Positions 19,836 to 29,403 are shown, counted from the stretch's first letter. The stretch is DNA of 32,191 bases from Paulinella micropora (GCA_009731375.1 BJOX01000319.1:31683-63873); one strand, 5' to 3'. Notes: generated by a model from the sequence alone, not told the origin. Translations and numbers: made by a program.

Positions 19836-21132
19836 GTTCATAAAAAAGATGACTCGTAAAGACTTACAAAAAGCCAGTCAAGATATTCAGACGGCTATAC
19901 CCACAGCGACATCTTTAGAGGAACAGAAAAAGTTAGCAGAAGAATATAAAGGAAAACTTGAAAAGGAAGAAAAGAAAGCAGAAGAAAAGGGTAAGCATTT
20001 TGAACATTTACAAATTAATCAATTTTTAATATCAGCATTTTCAAAAACTTATCACCCAAACATTACTATAAAAGAGTTAGCACAGGCTTTAAAAAAGAGA
20101 CTAGATAGTGATGGACATAAAAAATTAAATTACAAAGACACTTCAAAGTGGATTATTGACATGATTAAAAGGTTTAATATTGATGTTGGAAATGAAAAGG
20201 AAAACGTAAAAAGAAAATTGGCGAATTATGCTAGATATGAAGAGTATATGGGTATTAATGAGCAAAAAGGTAGTGGAGCGAAGACATTAGAAGAATTAAT
20301 TGATAAAGTATTTTCAATAGCGAAAATAAAAAAATACTTAGCCCGCAAAGATTGGAAACACACAATGAATAAAAAAGACTTTGTAAAAACTCTAACTAGC
20401 AAAATGACTATAGACCCCAATGTGGATAAACAAGTTTCAAATGATTTGAGCATTGACGAGGGGATGCCCCAACCGCTACCCCCGCCATTAGAGCCACAGC
20501 CACAGCAACCAGAGCAACCACAGCAACCAGAGCCACAGCAACCACAGCCAGACAAAACACCACCAGAGGAGCCACAGCAAACAGAGCCAGAGCAACTACA
20601 GACAGACGAGCCACAGCCAGAGGAACAAACAGGAGAGGGTCGCGGTTTAATGACTAATGAAATAGACGACATAATGAAAAAATATGGATGGTATCTCGGA
20701 GCGATAGCCAGTGATGAAATTTACAAGTTGAAGCCCGGAAGCAGAAAGCGATACGGATTTATTATGAATACCGATCCGAGCAACAAAAAAGGACAGCACT
20801 GGATGGCAATATGGATAAGTCTAGATAAAGACAGGAGTGTTGAAGTGTATGACCCTTTAGCACTTTACGAGCCGACGGAAGACTTTCAGCAACAAATAAA
20901 ACAACTAATCGACCGAAGCCACCCCGATAGTTATTTATTAATGAAGGTTAATCAAGTAAAACAACAATCAGACACATCAGACACGTGTGGTTGGCATAGT
21001 ATGAGGTTTTTAATGGAGCGAGCAAAAGGTATTAAATTCAAATTTGCCAGTGGCTACACAGACTTAAAAGAAGAAGAAGCAGAAAAATTAAAAGCACAGA
21101 ATGGGTATGGTCATTTTGATACATACATTTGA
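19780..21132 (+). CDS. Adenain-like (C5/C48, Ulp1-fold) cysteine protease of PLV2
   Basis: 450 residues from ATG 19780. The protease domain is C-terminal: H340 in GQHWMAIW, D358 in VEVYDPL and C403 in SDTCGWHS form the expected H-D-C triad, with Q395/Q396 shortly before C403. The N-terminal ~220 residues are charged and helical. Residues about 228-288 are a P/Q/E-rich linker. The usual role in PLVs and adenoviruses is cleavage of capsid and core precursors during maturation. The N-terminus is uncertain: the preceding frame overlaps this one around an A-run, so the protein may be a separate gene or the second half of a larger one reached by frameshift. The stop codon lies inside element E2. 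Confidence 0.88.
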   Translation: MRKKKSKGRKILKQQDTDKFIKKMTRKDLQKASQDIQTAIPTATSLEEQKKLAEEYKGKLEKEEKKAEEKGKHFEHLQINQFLISAFSKTYHPNITIKELAQALKKRLDSDGHKKLNYKDTSKWIIDMIKRFNIDVGNEKENVKRKLANYARYEEYMGINEQKGSGAKTLEELIDKVFSIAKIKKYLARKDWKHTMNKKDFVKTLTSKMTIDPNVDKQVSNDLSIDEGMPQPLPPPLEPQPQQPEQPQQPEPQQPQPDKTPPEEPQQTEPEQLQTDEPQPEEQTGEGRGLMTNEIDDIMKKYGWYLGAIASDEIYKLKPGSRKRYGFIMNTDPSNKKGQHWMAIWISLDKDRSVEVYDPLALYEPTEDFQQQIKQLIDRSHPDSYLLMKVNQVKQQSDTSDTCGWHSMRFLMERAKGIKFKFASGYTDLKEEEAEKLKAQNGYGHFDTYI

Positions 21133-21276
21133 TATTTGTTTCAGACTTCGTCTTCAACAAACATCGGGGGCTACGCACTTTTAAGGATTACAATAAGCAT
21201 TACTTTTTTTGAAAAAGAAAAAAACGATGTTTAGAATAAGCGAGAGTGCGGAGCACGAAGCGCAATTCTAAATATC
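21130..21276. repeat. PLV2 intergenic structured element, copy E2
   Basis: Terminal repeat GATATTT (21131-21137) and AAATATC (21270-21276). Module A: TTTGTT/AACAAA (21135-21161) around AGAC-TTC-GTCT. CATCG (21162-21166) pairs with CGATG (21225-21229). Module B: TTTAGAAT (21230-21237)/ATTCTAAA (21265-21272) around GCG, AGA, GTGC-GGA-GCAC, GAAG, CGC. The left end contains the protease TGA stop (21130-21132). The right end abuts the penton ATG (21277). Confidence 0.88.
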
Positions 21277-22089
21277 ATGGAGTACAAGGGAGGAAGAAGT
21301 TCGGGTATTTACTATATCAACAGCAAAAATAGAATAACGGGAACAGACAGCGACTTTACACACGAAGTCAATATGAAGGGGCTAGACAATCCCACACATT
21401 GTAAAATTCTTCATATTTATGTGCCGAAATCGTATTACTCTGTGGCTTCACCATATAATACTTTTACATTATCCGAAGACGGGTATGAGGCTTTAATTAC
21501 GATACCTGAAGGAAACTACACCATGAACAACTTAAAAAATAAACTATCTGAGATATTGACGGCAGAAAGTCCGAATGACTATACTTATGTTGTCTCAAGC
21601 AACAATACAAACACAGAAGCGGAGGATGGCAAATTAACATTCAGTGTTTCAAATAACGGAGGTATTCAACCGCGGTTTATATTTGATGCTGATACACGTA
21701 TTCACGAGGTAATGGGTTTTGATAGAAATTCAACATATTTCTTTGCCAATCATTTTATTAAATCGCCAAATGTAATTATTCTAACTGGTGAAAAAACTCT
21801 GTATCTTCAATCGGATTTGGTGAATAAAGGTGATAATCATGTGCTTCAAGAAATATACACAGCCAACGAAATTCCTTTTGGTTCAGTCATTTATGACGGC
21901 TCTGGAAGCGAATACGGGAAAACATTATCCGCAAGTTCAAATAATGTATTCAGGTTTTACTTGACGGACGAAAACGACCAAGCAATAAATCTTAATGGTT
22001 TAGGTATCGTTATGACTTTATTGGTTTATCGTGAAACTAATTATTTTAGTTTATTTAATTCATTTTTCAATCTTTTGAAAAAGAGATAA
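21277..22089 (+). CDS. PLV2 penton (minor capsid) protein
   Basis: An intact 270-residue protein, similar throughout to the PLV1 penton at 8283-9098. Identical blocks include CKILHIYVPKSYYSVASPYN and LQEIYTANEIPFGSVIYDGS. Differences are scattered and conservative, as expected of orthologues under selection. Family knowledge makes it the pentameric vertex protein that works with MCP. The ATG directly follows the right end of element E2, so the element or its edge may act as the leader or promoter. It is followed after 90 bases by the MCP gene. Confidence 0.82.
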   Translation: MEYKGGRSSGIYYINSKNRITGTDSDFTHEVNMKGLDNPTHCKILHIYVPKSYYSVASPYNTFTLSEDGYEALITIPEGNYTMNNLKNKLSEILTAESPNDYTYVVSSNNTNTEAEDGKLTFSVSNNGGIQPRFIFDADTRIHEVMGFDRNSTYFFANHFIKSPNVIILTGEKTLYLQSDLVNKGDNHVLQEIYTANEIPFGSVIYDGSGSEYGKTLSASSNNVFRFYLTDENDQAINLNGLGIVMTLLVYRETNYFSLFNSFFNLLKKR

Positions 22090-22100
22090 ATATCAATTAA

Positions 22101-22110
22101 TTTTAGAATT
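22101..22110 (+). promoter_or_regulatory. Candidate TTTTAGAATT promoter-like motif before MCP
   Basis: TTTTAGAATT lies 70 bases before the MCP ATG at 22180 and matches the motif at 18545-18554. It could mark late capsid genes; it is not seen before PLV1 capsid genes. Confidence 0.4.
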
Positions 22111-22179
22111 ATTTATTTTTTTCTATAAACATATTCTGGTGAATTAGTTAATTACACTACTTCAAAAACAAAACAAAAA

Positions 22180-22819
22180 ATGCCTGTCCAATACGGAGGA
22201 GAACTAGTCCATCAGACTAAGGAACTGCTCACGGGTAAGTATGAATTGAACAAACTTACTGCCCGTGAAGGGTCGGCTGATGTTGTTCTCACCACTGCGG
22301 GAGGAAATGAAAGCACCTTTGAAATCCCTACTCGTCCTTTGAACCTTGCGAGGTCGGTGTTGCGATTTACTTACACCCCTACCGCATCTGCTGGTTATAA
22401 TCGTATGTTTATGGATTGCTTGCCTATGATGCAAAGAATTGAACTGCGAAGCAGAAGCGGGCAGTATCTGTGCAATCTTCAACACGTGGGCAATTACACT
22501 AAGATGATTTGGAAGCCTGAAATTAAATATGAAAAATTTATGGCACTTGAAAACCACGGGGCGGGTGTATCTAGCGGGGCTATGCTTCAAAAGTGTAATG
22601 CTGGAAAAGTTGAGATAGGAAGTGTAGCGGAAAGAAAAACAATTACTGATGCAGTCAATACTGCTGGAGTGGTTGCTGCAGTTCAAGGATACTACAAAGT
22701 GTCACTTGTTAATGCCCGCCGTCATAATGATACTGCTCTCGCCGATAGCACTGCTGGAAATTATAGCCTTGTTAATGTTCCTTTTGAGGAGGCTAAGTAT
22801 TTTGAAGGAGGAACTAATG
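22180..22819 (+). CDS. mcp: PLV2 major capsid protein, copy A (5' part, cut by gap)
   Basis: The frame is open from ATG 22180 (MPVQYGGELVHQ) for about 213 codons into the 880-N gap. It aligns with the PLV1 MCP (NLARSVL.FTYT, KMIWKPE, ALENH, NARRHND). From 22255 it matches MCP copy B at 28023 with about ten substitutions over 565 bases and one indel. No lesion is visible in the part present. The C-terminal ~270 codons expected from copy B are missing. It belongs to the DJR major capsid lineage of PLVs. Confidence 0.9.
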
Positions 22820-23699
22820 NNNNNNNNNNNNNNNNNNNNNNNNNNNNNNNNNNNNNNNNNNNNNNNNNNNNNNNNNNNNNNNNNNNNNNNNNNNNNNNNN
22901 NNNNNNNNNNNNNNNNNNNNNNNNNNNNNNNNNNNNNNNNNNNNNNNNNNNNNNNNNNNNNNNNNNNNNNNNNNNNNNNNNNNNNNNNNNNNNNNNNNNN
23001 NNNNNNNNNNNNNNNNNNNNNNNNNNNNNNNNNNNNNNNNNNNNNNNNNNNNNNNNNNNNNNNNNNNNNNNNNNNNNNNNNNNNNNNNNNNNNNNNNNNN
23101 NNNNNNNNNNNNNNNNNNNNNNNNNNNNNNNNNNNNNNNNNNNNNNNNNNNNNNNNNNNNNNNNNNNNNNNNNNNNNNNNNNNNNNNNNNNNNNNNNNNN
23201 NNNNNNNNNNNNNNNNNNNNNNNNNNNNNNNNNNNNNNNNNNNNNNNNNNNNNNNNNNNNNNNNNNNNNNNNNNNNNNNNNNNNNNNNNNNNNNNNNNNN
23301 NNNNNNNNNNNNNNNNNNNNNNNNNNNNNNNNNNNNNNNNNNNNNNNNNNNNNNNNNNNNNNNNNNNNNNNNNNNNNNNNNNNNNNNNNNNNNNNNNNNN
23401 NNNNNNNNNNNNNNNNNNNNNNNNNNNNNNNNNNNNNNNNNNNNNNNNNNNNNNNNNNNNNNNNNNNNNNNNNNNNNNNNNNNNNNNNNNNNNNNNNNNN
23501 NNNNNNNNNNNNNNNNNNNNNNNNNNNNNNNNNNNNNNNNNNNNNNNNNNNNNNNNNNNNNNNNNNNNNNNNNNNNNNNNNNNNNNNNNNNNNNNNNNNN
23601 NNNNNNNNNNNNNNNNNNNNNNNNNNNNNNNNNNNNNNNNNNNNNNNNNNNNNNNNNNNNNNNNNNNNNNNNNNNNNNNNNNNNNNNNNNNNNNNNNNN
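22820..23699. other. 880-N assembly gap
   Basis: A run of N separates AT-rich MCP sequence from a GC-rich gene. Whether the two sides are truly adjacent is not shown. Confidence 0.99.
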
Positions 23700-24967
23700 A
23701 TCGCGTTTCCCCAGCTGGCCGCTGCCCAGGACCGTCGACGGCTGGGGCGAGGGCGCTTTTACGTGGGGACACCTGCTGCAGGCGGAGGCCGGACAGTGCG
23801 ACACCATTGACTGGACGCTGGCGGGGCGGGCGACGCAGCGCGTGTGGTGGTCCACGTTCTGGCAGCTGCAAGCGATCGACGGCGTGCGGACACTCGTGCT
23901 GACGTCGGCGTTGCCGGACGCAATTGAGTGGCTGGGCAAATGGCACCCACGCGTGCTTCACGCCGGCCGGGCTGTTTGTGGCCGGGCCCGGGCCGCCCCT
24001 GCCGAAGCTGGCGGTCATCGGCCCGGCCAGCGTCCGCTGCTGGCAAGAGCACCACGAGGGGCCGACGACGGTTGTTAGCGCGCGAGAAATTTCGGCCGCC
24101 CTCAGGGCCTCGCGGCTCGTAATCTGGGCCGGCGGGGGCCCGGCGGCCGCGTTAGACCTGCTGGACCGCCTGGACTTTGGCAGGGTCGTGCTGGACGGCG
24201 GACAGTTGCCGGCGCCGCCGGGCGCGTGGGGCGCGCGGCGGCACGCCCTTGCGTACTCGCCGGGCAACGCCATCTGCCGCGCGCAGCCCTGGACACAGTA
24301 CGGGCCCTCGCCGCTACATTTGTGGGGCCCGCTGCACGTGTCGTACCGCCGGCTCTCCGGCAGGGGCTCGCGGCCGCTGCTGGCCAGGTTCGCGCGCCTG
24401 CAAACGACCGGCCCGCCCCGCCGCCGCGGGGTCCTCGCGCGCGGCGTGCGCGCGCTGTGGCGCGGCCGCTTCTGGCGCGCCGTGCCGCAGCGGGCGGACA
24501 GCTGTCAAGAGGACTGTCACGACGCGCTGCGCCGGGGCTGGCTCGTGGCGCGGGACGAACGGTGGTGGCGCACGCCCGCGCTGTACAATCTGTGCCTGTT
24601 GGAGCTAGGCAAAGCCGCACGCCTCCGTGGGGGGCTGCGGCTGGCGGCGCGCACGTGCGTGGTGCTAGTACGAGGTTCGCCGCAGGAGGCAGCGCGGAAG
24701 ACGCCGCCCGCGGCGGCCAAGCGGCGGCTGCTCGTCTGCGAGGTAGAGGTGCTGGGGGATCGTGTCGGACTGCGCTGGTGGCAGGCGGAGCCCGACACTG
24801 TGCAGCTGGCGCGCTACCTGTGGCTGCACCTAGTGCTCGAGCCGCCGCTGCAGCCCGGCTGCCGGGAGCTGCGCCTGGCGTGGACGGCCCTGCCGCCCGC
24901 GCTGCGCGCTGCGCTGCCGGATGCTGCGCACGGCCAAGTGTCCCAGCTGGAGGTCTGGCACGTCTAG
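23700..24967 (+). pseudogene. GC-rich ORF of unknown function, 5' end in gap, probable frameshift
   Basis: Coding sequence rich in R, A, W and L runs from the gap to TAG 24965-24967. The first ~85 codons (to WLGKWHPRVLHAGR) lie in one frame. The rest (LFVAGPGPPLPKLAVIGPA onward) lies in another, with the switch at about 23960-23972 in a CCGGCCGGG run. A segment FGRVVLDGGQLPAPPGAW sits where a DEAD/SNF2-type helicase would have its D-E motif, but the E is absent and no P-loop is visible. I treat that as weak resemblance only. Composition matches the kinase/HYR block rather than PLV. The function is not recognised. Confidence 0.5.
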
Positions 24968-25127
24968 GCCGTGCTGCCAAATTCCAGATGAAAAGATATG
25001 TTTTACTTTTTCAGACACTGGGGCAAGAGAAACGCGGAGTGCTTTGATCGTGCACACTCACAGAAGTCGGTTTTATTAAGCTGGATCAGCGTGGTTTTCT
25101 TACAAGATCTTGCCCGGCCCGGAATGC
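24968..25127. other. Spacer between GC-rich gene and repeat array
   Basis: Mixed composition, no gene seen. It leads directly into a perfect palindrome at 25128. Confidence 0.5.
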
Positions 25128-25153
25128 CGGCGGATTTCGCGCGAAATCCGCCG
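25128..25153. repeat. Perfect 26-bp palindrome
   Basis: CGGCGGATTTCGC followed by its exact reverse complement, with no spacer. It sits at the left border of the repeat array. Confidence 0.95.
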
Positions 25154-25154
25154 A

Positions 25155-26395
25155 TAATTACGGACACTTCAGATCGACCGCGAATTGCGGCAACACAATA
25201 AAATTTTTTTTAATGAAGGACATTTCGGCAATTGAAAAAGAGACAAAGAAAAATTTTCGGGAGACGAGGGCGGGCGGGGAATTTTTTTGCACCTTAAATT
25301 TTTTCCCCGCCCGCCGGCGTCTCCCGAAAAATTTTCTCTGGCTAAATTTCCAGTGCTGAAATGTCCTTTGCAAAAAAAAAAAAATTTTCCATTGGTCTCG
25401 GTTTTTCGGTGAATTTCGCGACACCTGTGAAAAACGCCGCAATTTGTTTCAGATCGACCGCAAATTGCGGCAACGCAATAAAGAATTTTTTTGCAAAGGA
25501 CATTTCAGCAATTAAGAGGTAGCTAGAGAAAAATTTTTGGGAGACGAGGGCGGGCGGGGAATTTTTTTGCACCTTGAAATTTTTCCCCGCCCGCCGGCGT
25601 CTCCCGAAAAATTTTCTCTGGCTAAATTTCCAGTGCCGAAATGTCCTAAAAAAAATTTTTCATTGGTTTCATAATTCGGTGAATTTCGCGACACTTGTGA
25701 AAAACGCCGCAATTTGTGGACACTTCAGATCGACCGCGAATTGCGGCAACACAATAAAATTTTTTTTAATGAAGGACATTTCGGCAATAAATGTTTAGCT
25801 ACAGAAAAATTTTCGGGAGACGAGGGCGGGCGGGGAATTTTTTTGCACCTTGAATTTTCTCCCCGCCCGCCGGCGTCTCCGGAAAAATTTTCTCTAGCTA
25901 AATTTCCAGTGCCGAAATGTCCTTTGCAAAAAATTTTTTTTTTCACTGGTTTCATAATTCGGTGAATTTCGCGACACCTGTGAAAAACGCCGCAATTTGT
26001 GGACACTTCAGATCGACCGCAAATTGCGGCAACACAATAATTTTTTTTAATGAAGGACATTTCGGCAATTGAAAAAGAGAAAAAGAAAAATTTTCGGGAG
26101 ACGAGGGCGGGCGGGGAAAAAATTTAAGGTGCAAAAAAATTCCCCGCCCGCCAATCTCTCCCGAAAATTTTTCTGTAGCTAAACATTCATTGCCGAAATG
26201 TCCTTCATTAAAAAAACTTTATTGCGTTGCCGCAATTTGCGGTCGATCTGAAGTGTCCACAAATTGCGGCGTTTTTCACAAGTGTCGCGAAATTCACCGA
26301 ATTATGAAACCAATGAAAAAAATTTTTTTTAGGACATTTCGGCACAGGAAATTTAGCCGTTTTTCATTGGTTTCATAATTCGGTGAATTTCGCGG
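25155..26395. repeat. Tandem array of ~280-bp foldback units with an inverted distal end
   Basis: The motif agatcgaccg recurs at 25171, 25451, 25727 and 26010 (spacings 280, 276 and 283), and inverted at 26240-26249. Each unit holds a ~150-bp nested palindrome. Outer arms are aggacatttcggca / tgccgaaatgtcct; inner arms are GGGAGACG...GCGGGCGGGG / CCCCGCCCGC...CGTCTCCC, around a T/A-rich loop. In the fourth unit the loop (26117-26141) is reverse-complemented relative to the first three, and sequence after it is an inverted copy of an earlier left half. ORFs across the array are repeat translations and I do not call genes. No terminal target duplication was identified. Confidence 0.9.
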
Positions 26396-26511
26396 CAAGT
26401 GCCACCTCCGACATTTGCGGCACACACATTTTTAAGCCCTTTTACTTGTAAAGAAAGGAAGGCAGCAGAGAAAGCCAGCACGTTTGTTTTTTTTTTAAAA
26501 AAGCAGGAGAG

Positions 26512-27033
26512 CTATGAACTTGCTGCAACCAGTTTCAGTGGCAGAGAAGGCACTGTGCTCTTATCAAGGACGGCCGGCGCGGACATTCGCGCGGCTGTCG
26601 GGGCGGCCGTCCGCCGATAGCCGCTGGCCAACTCAACGTGGGGTCCATGGAGGCAGTAAAGCAACCACCGGACATAGCCTGCCCTTGCCAAACGGGGCGG
26701 GCACTCGTCCACGGAACACAGTCCGGCCGTGCGGGACATGGCCGGGAGCGGCGGGCACGCGCTGACAAAAGTGCTGCGGACATCGCACTGATAGAAATAC
26801 AGATTTGTGCTTTCTTGGGCGTTTGTGGACAGCAGGTCGATCGTGCCTATCCTGAGCCTGTAGATGTCAATCCTGGCCAAGCGCTTGGCATCTCCGGTCA
26901 CCACCAGCTGCTTGATATCCACGTAGCCCCGCGCGGGGTCCTCGCCCTGGACGACAAGCCGTTGGGGCGAAGATGGGCCTAGAACTAAACATTCGACAAT
27001 CTTGGGGGTATCCCTTTTTCCGAAATTTTCCAT
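26512..27033 (-). CDS. Hypothetical protein, 173 aa
   Basis: A minus-strand ORF starting MENFGKRDTPKIVECLVLGP and ending just inside an AT-rich stretch near the array. The middle (GYVDIKQLVVTGDAKRLARI) looks like genuine mixed coding sequence. The C-terminal part is richer in A, R and P and could be read-through into non-coding DNA. An alternative ORF overlaps on the plus strand (26638-26982) but begins less naturally. AT-rich sequence precedes the start (27034-27140). No family recognised. It shares direction with the partial gene at 27572-28020. Confidence 0.4.
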   Translation of the reverse strand: MENFGKRDTPKIVECLVLGPSSPQRLVVQGEDPARGYVDIKQLVVTGDAKRLARIDIYRLRIGTIDLLSTNAQESTNLYFYQCDVRSTFVSACPPLPAMSRTAGLCSVDECPPRLARAGYVRWLLYCLHGPHVELASGYRRTAAPTAARMSAPAVLDKSTVPSLPLKLVAASS

Positions 27034-27381
27034 GAAGTATATGGACTTTTTTGAAAACGTGTGGAAATGAAAGGAAATGAATTCCCTGATTGCAGAACAT
27101 ATAAAAATAATATTAAAATATGTTTTTATTAATTGTAATACACTTTAACTTCATCTTCAGAGGTGGGCAGGAACCGGTCCGACACGGTAATTTTTCTACT
27201 TTTTCGTAGTCCCGGCTACCATGAATCTATGATGATAACAATGCCGAACATGCAGAATTTGCTTTTACTGTTTATTCTTGCTTATATTAAGCATTTTACT
27301 ATATTAAGACATGGTTTTACCTTCAAAAAATTCTGTTTGCCCGCTGTGACGTACGCTGGTACGTAGAGGGGGGAGGGGGGG
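27034..27381. other. AT-rich intergenic stretch ending in a G-run
   Basis: Contains an AT-rich core (27100-27150) and a 67-codon plus-strand ORF (27163-27366) that I consider unsupported. It ends in a G-run (about 27368-27381) at the edge of the 190-N gap, which probably explains the assembly break. Confidence 0.5.
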
Positions 27382-27571
27382 NNNNNNNNNNNNNNNNNNN
27401 NNNNNNNNNNNNNNNNNNNNNNNNNNNNNNNNNNNNNNNNNNNNNNNNNNNNNNNNNNNNNNNNNNNNNNNNNNNNNNNNNNNNNNNNNNNNNNNNNNNN
27501 NNNNNNNNNNNNNNNNNNNNNNNNNNNNNNNNNNNNNNNNNNNNNNNNNNNNNNNNNNNNNNNNNNNNNNN
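27382..27571. other. 190-N assembly gap
   Basis: A run of N between a G-run on the left and gccgggccggg on the right; it interrupts the gene at 27572-28020. Confidence 0.99.
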
Positions 27572-28020
27572 GCCGGGCCGGGCGGTGGGGGTCGGTGATA
27601 ACGAACACATTCCATGGCCTGGAAGACCGACTTGGCTAGCGCGGCCACGGGTCTGCGCGGGGCTTCCCGGAAGGACTCGAGCACCGGCCTCAGGTCCTCC
27701 CAGTCAGCTAAACCCCCGATGGTTTCTTGTTTTCCGGCAAAGCTGTGCCAGCCGCGGATCCTGTGCCGGCAGAGGTCGAGCACCAAACGCAGGTCGCCGT
27801 CACAATACCTGAAGAGAACAATGGCCAGCAGGATCTGCAGCATCTCGGGGCTGCTGCAACAGTCGTCGCCCACTGCCACTTGCTCTAATTCATAATAAAT
27901 CCGCAGCTTAACGTCTGTGGAACGGAGCCGGCTGGCCAAGTCACTGAAGTCGTACAGGGTTTCAGTGCGCGACATCAACAGCCTGATCCCCGTTAGGCAC
28001 ACGCAGAACAGGTTGGGCGA
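27572..28020 (-). pseudogene. Hypothetical protein fragment, cut by the gap and by the MCP junction
   Basis: The minus-strand frame is open from the junction at 28020 through about 149 codons to the gap. It reads LFCVCLTGIRLLMSRTETLY near the start, then LQILLAIVLFRYCDGDLRLV, which looks like an amphipathic helical domain. An internal ATG at 28000-28002 exists, but the frame is open upstream to the breakpoint. The original start may therefore be lost. No family recognised. Composition fits the GC-rich block. The abrupt change to PLV2 MCP sequence at 28022/28023 indicates a rearrangement or misjoin. Confidence 0.5.
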
Positions 28021-28022
28021 CC

Positions 28023-29403
28023 CTTACTGCCCGTGAAGGGTCGGCTGATGTTGTTCTCACCACTGCGGGAGGAAATGAAAGCACCTTTGAAATCCCTACT
28101 CGTCCTTTGAACCTTGCGAGGTCGGTGTTGCGATTTACTTACACCCCTACCGCATCTGCTGGTTATAATCGTATGTTTATGGATTGCTTGCCTAATATTG
28201 ATACAAAGAATTGAACTGCGAAGCCGAAGCGGGCAGTATCTGTGTAATCTTCAACACGTGGGCAATTACACTAAGATGATTTGGAAGCCTGAAATTAAAT
28301 ATGAAAAATTTATGGCACTTGAAAACCACGGGGCGGGTGTATCTAGCGGGGCTATGCTTCAAAAGTGTAATGCTGGAAAAGTTGAGATAGGAAGTGTAGC
28401 GGAAAGAAAAGCAATTACTGATGCAGCCAATACTGCTGGAGTGGTTGCTGCAGTTCAAGGATACTACAAAGTGCCACTTGTTAATGCCCGCCGTCATAAT
28501 GATACTGCTCTCGCCGATAGCACTGCTGGAAATTATAGCCTTGTTAATGTTCCTTTTGAGGAGGCTAAGTATTTTGAAGGTGGCGGTAATGGAACGGCTA
28601 CCCCTGTCATTAAAGTTAAACTTCCGTTGGGTATGATTTTTGGAACTATTTTTGAACTAGATAAGACTATTGGTTTTAATGAAATTTTGGATTTGCGAAT
28701 TGTGTGGGAGGGTACTAACCGCTCTACTTTCTATGGAACTGATGCAAGCAGTATTTCTACTGGTGCTGCACAGGTTGCTGTTGGTGCTACTATTTCAAAC
28801 TTGAATCTGTTTCTTGCCGTAGAGACTGACCCAAATGTCGTCCTTGGTGTTCAGCAGAAGATTGCGGGAGAAGGTTTTCCGTTTAAGATTGAATACCCTA
28901 TCTCTTGGAAGCAGACCCTACAAACAGCGAACCAAAATTTCGTAGTAAAAATGAACCGCTCACAGGGTGAGAGAATTAGAAGAATTTATACTTCTGCGTT
29001 CCACAACGATGAAAATAAAAATACCGCTTTTGACAACGATAACAGAGCGGATGCAAAGATTATTTCATATTATACAACTCTGGATGGCTCTCGTCTTCAA
29101 CAATTTGACATTGACACCTCTGAGAATGAGGACTATATGATTTTGAAGGATAAGTTGAAGGGAAGTGCCATCCTAAACAGCGATGTCTATCATTACAACT
29201 GGTTTCATGTGGATACTTGAGACAATAACCGCCCGCTGTGCGATAAGGATACCGACGGGTATGAGGTGAGTGGTCTGAGCCTTGACACTGAGAGGCGATA
29301 TGAGTTCGTTTCAACTACTGCTGGAAACAATCTTAACCATTACACTTATGCTATTCTTCAACGAAGTGTGCTTGTGAAGGGAATTGAAATCCTTATGTCA
29401 TAG
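28023..29403 (+). pseudogene. mcp: PLV2-type major capsid protein, copy B (5'-truncated, frameshift, TGA)
   Basis: Sequence matches copy A from codon 26 onward. The start codon and first 25 codons are missing at the junction. At 28194-28204 the bases atgatgc of copy A are replaced by aatattgatac, a net gain of four bases that shifts the frame. The remaining frame runs to TAG 29401-29403, broken once by TGA at 29218-29220. PLV1 MCP reads CWDNNRPL and copy B DT-stop-DNNRPL, so the TGA occupies a tryptophan position. The intact length would be about 483 residues, a normal PLV double-jelly-roll capsid. Copy B supplies the C-terminal half that copy A loses in the gap. Confidence 0.9.

Noticed and set aside
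23980-24240. Assignment of the GC-rich ORF as a D6/SNF2-type helicase
   Set aside because: Only a loose VVLD-like segment is seen; P-loop and the acidic E are absent, so the name is not justified.
25158-26378. ORFs with recurring peptide strings in the repeat array
   Set aside because: They simply translate the repeat unit in different frames, and the arms form palindromes.
25155-26395. CRISPR-like array
   Set aside because: Units are about 280 bp, contiguous and palindromic, with no short repeats separated by unique spacers and no cas genes.
10390-27180. 14-base match (caggaaccggtccg) between the kinase gene and about 27170
   Set aside because: A match of this length is expected by chance in a window this size, and flanks do not align.
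27163-27366. 67-codon plus-strand ORF before the 190-N gap
   Set aside because: No recognisable pattern and it runs into a G-run at a gap; not enough support.
7149-29220. Genetic code with reassigned stop codons
   Set aside because: All three stop triplets appear both as interruptions and as natural ends, and intact genes such as PolB and penton contain no internal stops.
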